Source: Tannerella sp. (GTDB lineage: Bacteria; Bacteroidota; Bacteroidia; Bacteroidales; Tannerellaceae). From it: a stretch of 17,647 bases of DNA. The stretch spans positions 1-17,647 of the forward strand of contig JAISTJ010000099.1 in NCBI GenBank assembly GCA_031272655.1, given 5' to 3'. The notes beneath the pieces are model-generated. The model saw nothing but the letters and a program-made list of their open reading frames with translations, searched no databases and had not been told where the DNA came from. Shown here one piece after another: positions 8,770-14,789 of the stretch (within the stretch, counting starts at the first letter, position 1; every line of letters starts with the position of its first letter). The position numbers and the translations under genes were made by a program.

Positions 8770-9462
8770 ATGGAGATTAAGAAGACACCAAGAGCTGATC
8801 TTGAAAGGGATAAATCGCTAAGCCTGTTGATGGGTTTGGTGATAGCCCTTGCAGTTGTGTTTGTAGGCTTCGAGTGGGGCGAACGCGAGATTGAGGTCGC
8901 CACCGACGACGGCACAAGCAAAGTCATCGAAGAAGAAGAGATTGACATCACCCGTCAGGACGAGCCGCCACCACCGCCACCCGAACCGGAAGTTATCAAA
9001 GCTCCGGAAGTTATTGAAATCGTGGAAGATAATGTCAAGGTTGACGACGTACAGATATTATCGAGCGAGGACGACGCTTCGCAGGCGCAGACTTCCACCT
9101 ATGTAGCCCCCGTTGTAGAGGAGGAGGAAGAGGAAGACGAGAACTTCGTCTTCGTAACCGTAGAACACATGCCTGAGTTTCCCGGAGGCGAAGCCGCTTT
9201 GCTGAAATGGATAGCTGAACACATCAACTACCCCACCATTGCAGCCGAGAACGGTATCCAGGGACGTGTTTCATGTAACTTCGTCGTAAATACAGACGGC
9301 AGTGTATCCGATGTTCAGGTAACAAAAGCGTTTGACCCCAACCTTGACAGGGAAGCTATCCGCGTGTTGAAGATGCTTCCGAAGTTCAAACCGGGTCAAC
9401 AGCGCGGCAAACCAGTACGCGTAAAATACAGCGTACCTGTAAGGTTTAAACTGCAACAATAA
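8770..9462 (+). CDS. tonB: Energy transducer TonB
   Basis: TonB carries proton-motive energy from the inner-membrane ExbB/ExbD motor to outer-membrane TonB-dependent transporters. The 230-residue protein has a short cytoplasmic start, one membrane anchor (about 17-34) and an acidic periplasmic region with a polyproline run (66-71). A second Glu/Asp cluster (about 117-128) precedes the C-terminal TonB domain (131-230), which shows PEFPGGEAALLKWI, YP, GRVSCNFVVNTDGSVSDV and the final VPVRFKLQQ. The anchor lacks the His found in enterobacterial TonB, as I recall for other Bacteroidota TonBs. The ExbB/ExbD genes lie 2.2 kb downstream, beyond two unrelated genes and a tRNA. Confidence 0.93.
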   Translation: MEIKKTPRADLERDKSLSLLMGLVIALAVVFVGFEWGEREIEVATDDGTSKVIEEEEIDITRQDEPPPPPPEPEVIKAPEVIEIVEDNVKVDDVQILSSEDDASQAQTSTYVAPVVEEEEEEDENFVFVTVEHMPEFPGGEAALLKWIAEHINYPTIAAENGIQGRVSCNFVVNTDGSVSDVQVTKAFDPNLDREAIRVLKMLPKFKPGQQRGKPVRVKYSVPVRFKLQQ

Positions 9463-9496
9463 ACAGAAATTGTTTCTCATGACTAATTTTTGTGTG

Positions 9497-9524
9497 AGGG
9501 CTGCTGAAATATGCAGCCTTTTTT
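9497..9524 (+). terminator. Intrinsic terminator after tonB, abutting the next start codon
   Basis: GGCTGC (9499-9504) and GCAGCC (9513-9518) form a perfect 6-bp stem, extendable by a G-U and an A-U pair, around an 8-base loop. A run of six Ts (9519-9524) follows directly. The next gene's ATG is at 9530, so the element ends only five bases before a start codon and may act as an attenuator as well as the tonB terminator. Confidence 0.8.
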
Positions 9525-9529
9525 AATTT

Positions 9530-10507
9530 ATGCTTACAACAGAACAAATACTTGAACGTATCGAAGCCGAAACAGGCGGAATTTATTTCGACCTGAAGCC
9601 GAGAAGCCTTTTTGAACCGATAGAATATACACTTTCGCTCGGCGGCAAACGCATACGTCCCGTTATGACGCTGCTTGCCTGCAACGCTTTCAGCGACAAT
9701 ATTGACGCCGCCGTGAAGCCGGCTCTGGGGATGGAGGTGTTTCATAACTTCACCCTGTTGCACGACGACCTGATGGATCAGGCTGATAAAAGGCGCAACA
9801 AACTCACCGTGCACAAAAAATGGAACACCAACACTGCCATCCTATCCGGCGACGCTATGATGATTGCCGCATATCAACTTATAGGCGAAACAGGCGAGCC
9901 ACACCTGAAACGGATACTCGACCTGTTCTCGGTTACAGCGATGGAGATATGCTGCGGGCAACAGTACGACATGGAGTTTGAACAGCGAGACACAGTCGCC
10001 GAAAACGATTATATCGAAATGATACGCCTTAAGACAGCCGTACTTATCGCCTGCTGCCTCAAAACCGGCGCCATAGTAGGAGGCGCTTCCGAAGCCGAAG
10101 CAAGCAAACTGTATGACGCAGGCTTGAACATCGGGCTTGCGTTCCAGATACAGGACGACATGCTCGACGTCTATGGCGACACCGACACTTTCGGGAAAAA
10201 TATCGGCGGTGATATACTCTGTAACAAGAAAACCTACCTGCTGATAAAAGCGTACGAACTTGCCGACAGCAAGCAGAAAGAGACTATGGAGTGGTATAAA
10301 AATCCCGCTAACAGTTTCACCCCACAGGAGAAAATTTCAGCCTACACGGATATTTATAATGCTCTGTGTATCAGAGATATAGCTCAATCAAGAATTGACG
10401 GATTTTTCAAACTTGCAATGAGGGATATTGACAGTCCGGAAGTCGGTCGAAGCAATCTCAAAGAGCTGAAACGGTTTGCCAATATGCTGATGTTAAGAGA
10501 ATCATAG
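9530..10507 (+). CDS. Polyprenyl (isoprenyl) diphosphate synthetase family protein
   Basis: This trans-prenyltransferase condenses IPP onto allylic diphosphates to make quinone or lipid-carrier precursors. The 325-residue protein has GGKRIRP (38-44), the first Asp-rich motif DDLMD (79-83), GDAM (108-111), and the second motif DDMLD (209-213) after FQIQ; LGKN-type lid sequence is replaced by FGKN. The first motif lacks the two-residue insertion of bacterial FPP synthases such as IspA, and Phe74 lies five residues before it. By analogy with archaeal GGPP synthases this suggests a short product such as GGPP, but product length cannot be decided from sequence. It starts right after the tonB terminator, and tatD follows two bases later. 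Confidence 0.88.
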   Translation: MLTTEQILERIEAETGGIYFDLKPRSLFEPIEYTLSLGGKRIRPVMTLLACNAFSDNIDAAVKPALGMEVFHNFTLLHDDLMDQADKRRNKLTVHKKWNTNTAILSGDAMMIAAYQLIGETGEPHLKRILDLFSVTAMEICCGQQYDMEFEQRDTVAENDYIEMIRLKTAVLIACCLKTGAIVGGASEAEASKLYDAGLNIGLAFQIQDDMLDVYGDTDTFGKNIGGDILCNKKTYLLIKAYELADSKQKETMEWYKNPANSFTPQEKISAYTDIYNALCIRDIAQSRIDGFFKLAMRDIDSPEVGRSNLKELKRFANMLMLRES

Positions 10508-10509
10508 TT

Positions 10510-11304
10510 ATGGAAATAATTGATACTCATACACATATCTACAGCAAAGAGTTTGACGGCGACCGCAGGGAAGTCATCCTCAGGGCGAAAGAAGCCGGCG
10601 TGGCGGCTGTCATACTGCCGAACGAAGATTCCAAGAGCGTAGATGCACTAAACGGGCTGTGTGATGAGTATCCGGACTATGCCTTTCCGATGATGGGGCT
10701 TCACCCAACGAGCGTCTGCGACGACTACCGCCGTGAGTTGCGCCTCGCAGAAGCGGCTCTCGGCAAACGTACTTACTGCGGCATAGGCGAGATCGGGCTT
10801 GATTATTACTGGGACAGAAGTCATACAGGCGAGCAGCGGGAAGCGTTCGCCGAGCAGCTGAAGTGGAGCGCCGCTATGCAGTTGCCCGTTACCGTCCACA
10901 CGCGCGACGCTTTCGCTGACGTTTTCGACATTATATATAATGTAGGGGCGGAAAACCTGAAGGGAGTGTTCCACTGTTTCGGCGGCGGCATTGACGAATG
11001 GCGTGAAATTCAGGCTATTACAACGTTTTATATAGGCTTGGGAGGAGTTGTAACGTTCAAAAACAGCACGGCTTTGAGGGATGCGCTCCGCGAGATCCCG
11101 TTAGAGCGGATAGTGGTTGAAACCGACGCACCATACCTCGCTCCTGCGCCCTTCAGAGGCAAAAGGAACGAGCCTGCATACGTCCGCGAAACCGTTAAAA
11201 AGTTAGCGGAAATATACGAAACAACGGAAGAAATTGTCGCGAAAAAAACTTTTCAAAACGCGATGAATTTGTTTCAACTTCCTGTTAAAATTGTAAATGA
11301 TTAA
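10510..11304 (+). CDS. tatD: TatD family metal-dependent hydrolase / DNase
   Basis: This 264-residue TIM-barrel metallohydrolase has every ligand of the TatD family: H7 and H9 in DTHTH, E94 in GIGEIGLDY, H130 in TVHTRDA, H155 in FHCFGG and D206 in VETDAPYLAP. Family members are 3'-5' exonucleases with roles in DNA repair and RNA clean-up; the TatD name does not mean a role in Tat export. Only two bases separate it from the prenyl synthetase stop codon, so the two genes form one transcript. It could equally be named YcfH or YjjV; the subfamily cannot be fixed here. Confidence 0.93.
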   Translation: MEIIDTHTHIYSKEFDGDRREVILRAKEAGVAAVILPNEDSKSVDALNGLCDEYPDYAFPMMGLHPTSVCDDYRRELRLAEAALGKRTYCGIGEIGLDYYWDRSHTGEQREAFAEQLKWSAAMQLPVTVHTRDAFADVFDIIYNVGAENLKGVFHCFGGGIDEWREIQAITTFYIGLGGVVTFKNSTALRDALREIPLERIVVETDAPYLAPAPFRGKRNEPAYVRETVKKLAEIYETTEEIVAKKTFQNAMNLFQLPVKIVND

Positions 11305-11395
11305 AAATCAAAGCGATAGCAAAGAGGAAAAATTGCCGGCAGATGCCCGTTGAAAAAAATTTTTAAAGAAAAAATGAAATTTCTTGAATAAAAAG

Positions 11396-11425
11396 TTTGT
11401 AATTCATAAATTTTTCGTACTTTGC
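11396..11425 (+). promoter_or_regulatory. Promoter for tRNA-Ser, possibly also for the exbB operon
   Basis: TTTG (11396-11399) lies 18 bases before TACTTTGC (11418-11425), a near match to TAnnTTTG that is one base short. The spacing equals that of the tonB promoter. The start would be near 11431, leaving a 5' leader of about 30 bases to be removed by RNase P. No other promoter was found between here and exbB. Confidence 0.55.
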
Positions 11426-11463
11426 ACCCGTTTTTTGAAAGAAAAAATGAATTTTTCGGTTCA

Positions 11464-11551
11464 GGAGAGATGCTCGAGTGGTTGAAGAGGCACGCCTGGA
11501 AAGTGTGTAAACGCCAAAAGCGTTTCGCGGGTTCGAATCCCGCTTTCTCCG
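11464..11551 (+). tRNA. tRNA-Ser (anticodon GGA)
   Basis: This 88-base type II tRNA reads UCC and UCU serine codons. The acceptor stem pairs GGAGAGA (11464-11470) with TTTCTCC (11544-11550), followed by discriminator G at 11551. The anticodon stem CACGC/GTGTG holds the loop CTGGAAA, with anticodon GGA. A long variable arm pairs AAACGC with GCGTTT, typical of serine tRNAs. The T arm GCGGG-TTCGAAT-CCCGC is perfect. The bases after the discriminator are CCG, so the 3' CCA is not encoded and must be added by nucleotidyltransferase. Confidence 0.96.
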
Positions 11552-11621
11552 CCGATAACGATTTGAAGATTACTAAATTAAATTATAAACAAAAAAATTA
11601 CTAATTAAAATTTAACAGACA

Positions 11622-12368
11622 ATGAAAAAAGTATTTACAAAAGCGTTCCTTGTCGTAATGGCTCTTGGAACATCAGTTATGACATTCGCACAGGCACCCG
11701 AAGTTGCGCCTGTAGCAGAGCAGAGTTTTCACCAGGCCTTAAAGGTGAAGTTCATTGAAGGTAGTGCAGACTTCATGAGTTTGATTGCTATCGCGCTGAT
11801 ACTTGGTCTTGCTTTCGTGCTCGAAAGGATCATCTATTTGAACCTTGCCGACACTAACTCTAAAAAGTTGCTGAAAGGCATCGAAGACGCGCTTGCAAAA
11901 AATGATGTAGAGGCTGCAAAAGCTATCGCACGCGACACAAGAGGTCCTATCGCCTCTATCGCTTATCAAGGTCTTATGAGAATGGACCAGGGCATTGACG
12001 TGGTTGAAAAATCAATCGTATCTTACGGTGGCGTTCAGGGCGGTCTCTTGGAGAAGAACCTGTCATGGATCACCCTGTTTATCGCAATAGCTCCGTCTCT
12101 GGGGTTCTTGGGAACGGTTGTCGGTATGGTCATGGCGTTTGACAAGATCGAACAGGTAGGCGACATCAGCCCGACGGTCGTTGCAAGCGGTATGAAAGTG
12201 GCGTTGATCACCACCGTAGGCGGTCTTATCGTAGCCCTTATCCTTCAGGTGTTTTATAACTATCTGCTCAGCAAGCTCGAAGCAATCCTCAACAAGATGG
12301 AAGACGCTTCTATCTCGCTGCTCGACTTAGTGATAAAATACAATGTTAAACATCCTAAACAAGCATAA
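11622..12368 (+). CDS. exbB: ExbB/TolQ/MotA-family proton channel protein
   Basis: ExbB forms the pentameric stator that, with ExbD, converts proton flow into TonB movement. The 248-residue protein starts with a signal-like segment (1-23, ending VMTFAQ) that E. coli ExbB lacks. Membrane helices follow at about 50-72, 148-172 and 190-214. The conserved core is clear: SLGFLGTVVGM (159-169, with the channel Thr165) and ALITTVGGLIVAL (194-206). The cytoplasmic part between helices 1 and 2 has the usual length. It leads an operon with an unknown membrane protein and two exbD genes. There is no promoter box in the 70 bases after tRNA-Ser, so it may be transcribed from the tRNA promoter. Confidence 0.93.
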   Translation: MKKVFTKAFLVVMALGTSVMTFAQAPEVAPVAEQSFHQALKVKFIEGSADFMSLIAIALILGLAFVLERIIYLNLADTNSKKLLKGIEDALAKNDVEAAKAIARDTRGPIASIAYQGLMRMDQGIDVVEKSIVSYGGVQGGLLEKNLSWITLFIAIAPSLGFLGTVVGMVMAFDKIEQVGDISPTVVASGMKVALITTVGGLIVALILQVFYNYLLSKLEAILNKMEDASISLLDLVIKYNVKHPKQA

Positions 12369-12371
12369 GAC

Positions 12372-12845
12372 ATGGCTGTAACTAAAATTAGAAAAATATC
12401 AAGTTGGATATTGATCGTTGTAGCAGCTATCAGTGTGGCGCTCTTCGGTCTATTCTACTTCGGAGGCGTAGGCGCACCATTAGGGGAATTTAAAAACCCG
12501 ATATACACAGGTCATGTGCTTATCTGGTCATACATTCTTCTTGGCATTTGCGCAGTAAGCATGCTGCTGTTCGGCCTGTTCCAGTTCGGAAGCAAGTTCA
12601 AATCAAGCCCTAAAAGCGCTTTGACCTCACTTGCCGTGTTCGTAGTATTCGCCATCCTGCTTGTCATCGCATATTCGGTGGGAAGCGGCGAAAAACTTGT
12701 CGGACTGAATGCCGATTCACAGACCTATAATATTCCTTTCTGGCTGAAAATAACCGACATGTGGCTCTATGCAATGTATATACTGCTCGGGTTGGCTATC
12801 GTCGCCATGATTTGGGGTTCGATCAAGAAAATTTTGAGTAAATAA
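12372..12845 (+). CDS. Four-helix membrane protein of the Ton motor operon, function unknown
   Basis: I do not recognise a named family. The 157-residue protein has four predicted membrane helices at about 10-31, 48-71, 83-103 and 129-150, short loops and a basic C-terminus (IKKILSK). The first two helices share an internal similarity, LFGLFYFGG (24-32) and LFGLFQFGS (66-74), which hints at a duplicated two-helix unit. It starts three bases after exbB and is followed 19 bases later by exbD1, so it is made together with the motor. As I recall, a small membrane protein in this position recurs in Bacteroidales ton clusters. An accessory or assembly subunit of the ExbB/ExbD complex is the natural hypothesis, not a demonstrated role. 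Confidence 0.75.
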   Translation: MAVTKIRKISSWILIVVAAISVALFGLFYFGGVGAPLGEFKNPIYTGHVLIWSYILLGICAVSMLLFGLFQFGSKFKSSPKSALTSLAVFVVFAILLVIAYSVGSGEKLVGLNADSQTYNIPFWLKITDMWLYAMYILLGLAIVAMIWGSIKKILSK

Positions 12846-12864
12846 CCATTTAAACAAACAGCAA

Positions 12865-13467
12865 ATGGGTAAAAAGAAAAGAAAAGTTCCCGCGATGAAC
12901 GCTACTTCTTCCGCAGATATAGCATTCATGTTGCTCTTGTTCTTCCTTCTGACCACATCAATGGATACCGACCAGGGGTTGCTGCGTAAACTGCCGCCAC
13001 CTCCGGAAAACAAGGATAAGCCTGATGACCAGAAGGTTAACAAGCGGAACATCCTTGAAGTGCTTGTCAGCTCCGACAACCGCGTCATGTGCAGCATGGA
13101 AGAAGTAACGCTCCCGCAACTAAGGGAAAAAGCTAAGGAATTTATAGAGAATCCGGCCAATGCGGAAAATTTGCCTGAAAAGGAAGCGGTAGAAATCCCC
13201 CTGTTAGGCTCGCAAATGGTTACTAAAAAGCACGTTATCTCGCTGCAATGCGACCGTGGGACTAAGTATCAGACGTATATAGATGTCCAAAACGAATTGG
13301 TTGCCGCCTATAACGAGCTACGCGATGTGGCTTCAAAAAAGTTCTTCGGAAACAAAAAGTACAGCGAACTTGATGAAGACGAAAAGACTGCTATCACAAA
13401 GCTCTATCCTCAGGTCATTTCCGAGGCGGAGCCAAAGAAGTATGGAGAAAAAACTACTAAAAAATAA
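12865..13467 (+). CDS. exbD: Biopolymer transport protein ExbD/TolR (first copy, extended)
   Basis: ExbD supplies the proton-carrying Asp of the Ton motor. This 200-residue protein has a basic N-terminus (MGKKKRK), then SSADIAFMLLLFFLLTTSM with the expected Asp at residue 18 at the head of the only membrane helix (17-33). A proline-rich stretch (43-48) and a periplasmic domain follow, with ISLQCDRGTKYQTYIDVQNE (125-144) matching the ExbD pattern. It is longer than E. coli ExbD (141 residues): a linker near 96-120 and about 47 extra charged C-terminal residues (154-200) have no counterpart there. exbD2 follows six bases later. Confidence 0.92.
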   Translation: MGKKKRKVPAMNATSSADIAFMLLLFFLLTTSMDTDQGLLRKLPPPPENKDKPDDQKVNKRNILEVLVSSDNRVMCSMEEVTLPQLREKAKEFIENPANAENLPEKEAVEIPLLGSQMVTKKHVISLQCDRGTKYQTYIDVQNELVAAYNELRDVASKKFFGNKKYSELDEDEKTAITKLYPQVISEAEPKKYGEKTTKK

Positions 13468-13473
13468 AAAGCT

Positions 13474-13953
13474 ATGGGAAAATTCAATAAAGCGGGCGGA
13501 CGAGAAATGCCCGAACTTAATACATCGTCATTACCTGACCTTGTGTTTGCCATCCTGTTCTTTTTCATGATGGTTACATCCATGCGCGAAGTTACCCTGA
13601 AAGTGCAGTTTCGCTCACCACAGGCTACAGAACTTACCAAACTCGAGAAGAAATCATTGGTTACCTTCATCTATGTCGGCAAACCAAACACCCCCGAGCT
13701 TGTAGCCAAAATGGGAAACGAGCCGCGTATCCAGCTTAACGACCAGATAGCCGAAATCTCGGAAGTCGGAGCATACATCGGTCAGGAGAAAGCAAGTATG
13801 AAAGAAGAAGACCAGCCGTTTATGACAACATCCATCAAAGGCGACCTTGAAACCAATATGGGTATTATCACAGACCTTAAGCAGGCTCTTCGTGAAGCTT
13901 ACGCGCTGAAAATCAGCTATTCGGCTAAACCCCGCGGTAAGCAACAACAGTAA
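13474..13953 (+). CDS. exbD: Biopolymer transport protein ExbD/TolR (second copy)
   Basis: This second ExbD is 159 residues long. SSLPDLVFAILFFFMMVTSM places the proton-carrying Asp at residue 22, directly before the single membrane helix (22-37). The periplasmic domain ends with DLKQALREAYALKISYSA, the usual ExbD closing helix-strand. It is clearly diverged from exbD1, so the pair probably forms a heterodimer in the ExbB pore or serves different TonB partners; that is inference. It is the last gene of the operon and is followed by a strong terminator at 13992-14029. Confidence 0.92.
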   Translation: MGKFNKAGGREMPELNTSSLPDLVFAILFFFMMVTSMREVTLKVQFRSPQATELTKLEKKSLVTFIYVGKPNTPELVAKMGNEPRIQLNDQIAEISEVGAYIGQEKASMKEEDQPFMTTSIKGDLETNMGIITDLKQALREAYALKISYSAKPRGKQQQ

Positions 13954-13991
13954 GTCGCTGTTTCATATTTAAAATTCAATAATTTTGTCAG

Positions 13992-14029
13992 GAGAGTATT
14001 CGTTTTTTAACGCGTACTCTCTTTTTTTT
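13992..14029 (+). terminator. Strong intrinsic terminator of the exbB-exbD operon
   Basis: Outer arms GAGAGTA (13992-13998) and TACTCTC (14015-14021) pair over 7 bp. After a two-base internal loop, CGTT (14001-14004) pairs with AACG (14009-14012) around a TTTT loop. Eight Ts follow (14022-14029). The element lies 38 bases after the exbD2 stop codon and separates the operon from the lrp promoter. Confidence 0.9.
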
Positions 14030-14043
14030 CAAAAAAAAATCCG

Positions 14044-14051
14044 TACCTTTG
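14044..14051 (+). promoter_or_regulatory. Promoter of the Lrp/AsnC regulator gene
   Basis: TACCTTTG is a perfect TAnnTTTG -7 box, 15 bases after the exbD terminator. Transcription would start near 14057, about 24 bases before the ATG at 14081. No TTTG -33 box is seen; that position is occupied by the terminator T-tract and A-rich sequence. Confidence 0.65.
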
Positions 14052-14080
14052 TACTTACTACAACAATAAAAATAATACTT

Positions 14081-14536
14081 ATGGCAAAATTTGAACTTGA
14101 TGATTTAGACAGAAAAATACTGAGCCTGATAGTAAACGACTCCCGGAAGCCGTTCCTCGAAGTGGCTCGTGAATGCAATGTTTCGGGCGCCGCTATTCAT
14201 CAGCGCATACAAAAACTTACGGCCGCGGGTGTAATAAAAGGCTCTGAGTTTATCCTCGACAGCGAAATGGTTGGATATGAGACATGTGCATATATGGGTA
14301 TATACCTCAAAAACCCCGAACAGTTTACGGTTGTTACCGCAGAGTTAGAGAAGATTCCCGAAGTTGTGGAATGTCATTATACAACAGGCAAATACGACCT
14401 TTTTATTAAGATTTTCGCCAAGAACAACCAGCATCTGCTCAGCATCATCCACGAGAAGCTCCAACCACTCGGCTTATCCCGCACCGAAACACTAATCTCC
14501 TTCAAGGTGGCTTTCCGTCGCAACACTCCGATATAG
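14081..14536 (+). CDS. Lrp/AsnC family transcriptional regulator
   Basis: The 151-residue protein has an N-terminal winged helix (LDDLDRKILSLIVNDSRKPF, with recognition part VSGAAIHQRIQKL at about 34-46). A C-terminal RAM ligand-binding domain follows (about 68-148), with TTGKYDLFIKI as the typical core. Family members form dimers to octamers that sense amino acids and control their metabolism. The open frame extends upstream to 13985, but that part crosses the exbD terminator and this gene's own -7 box. The start is therefore placed at the MAKFELDDLD Met, which matches family N-termini. It stands alone, and its target and ligand cannot be read from the sequence. Confidence 0.92.
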   Translation: MAKFELDDLDRKILSLIVNDSRKPFLEVARECNVSGAAIHQRIQKLTAAGVIKGSEFILDSEMVGYETCAYMGIYLKNPEQFTVVTAELEKIPEVVECHYTTGKYDLFIKIFAKNNQHLLSIIHEKLQPLGLSRTETLISFKVAFRRNTPI

Positions 14537-14540
14537 CGTC

Positions 14541-14650
14541 GTTGCTTCACTTCCTTCCCGTCGTTGTGTCCCCCCTTCCCGTCATTGTGCCCTCCCCTTC
14601 ACCCTCATTACGCCCCCCTTCCCGTCATTGCGAACGAAGTGAAGCAATCC
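14541..14650. repeat. Composite REP-like element with four degenerate ~21-bp tandem units
   Basis: Units beginning CCTTC occur at 14553, 14574, 14596 and 14617, so the spacing is 21, 22 and 21 bases. They share a CCTTCCCGTC-ATTG-type body with several substitutions. The last unit runs into CGTCATTGCGAACGAAGTGA and GAAGCAATCC (to 14650), resembling the dispersed intergenic repeat often mistranslated as RHCERSEAIQ. TTGCTTCACTTC (14542-14553) is a perfect 12-bp inverted copy of GAAGTGAAGCAA (14636-14647), so the block is bounded by inverted arms. It starts four bases after the lrp stop codon and may affect that transcript's 3' end. Confidence 0.7.
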
Positions 14651-14658
14651 AGTCGCAT

Positions 14659-14723
14659 AATACTAACACGAAGACAGGGCGGCGCGAAGTTCTTGGCGGC
14701 TTTGCGGTTTTGGCATTAGTATT
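14659..14723. repeat. Second intergenic repeat-like element with terminal inverted octamers
   Basis: AATACTAA (14659-14666) and TTAGTATT (14716-14723) are perfect inverted octamers. They enclose GC-rich sequence with CACGAAGACAGGGCGGCGCG and CTTTGCGGTT. That interior resembles the CGAAG...CTTTGCGGTT class of short dispersed repeats seen in many bacterial genomes. No coding sense was found. The remainder up to 14789 shows nothing recognisable. Confidence 0.4.
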
Positions 14724-14789
14724 GCTACGAACACTTGAGATATTAAAGTGCTGCTAATTGCTTGTTCTATGGATAGACAATAGCGGTTA

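Noticed and set aside
11305..11395. Possible terminator after tatD (CGGC-AGAT-GCCC)
   Set aside because: The stem is only three or four pairs, and the following A/T tract is A-rich first, so it does not meet intrinsic terminator form.
11422..11604. 60-codon open frame containing MLEWLKRHAWKVC
   Set aside because: It is a translation of tRNA-Ser and its flanks, a well-known false protein. The cloverleaf is complete, so there is no gene here besides the tRNA.
13985..14080. Upstream extension of the Lrp/AsnC reading frame
   Set aside because: It translates the exbD terminator and the gene's own -7 promoter box; the family N-terminus starts at 14081.
14553..14650. Possible CRISPR array in the 21-bp periodic block
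   Set aside because: The units are contiguous and degenerate, with no unique spacers between conserved repeats, and there are no cas genes in the window.
14542..14757. 71-codon open frame with RHCERSEAIQ
   Set aside because: It is a translation of the REP-like repeats. The peptide is a familiar artefact of this repeat class, and the frame has no promoter box or domain.
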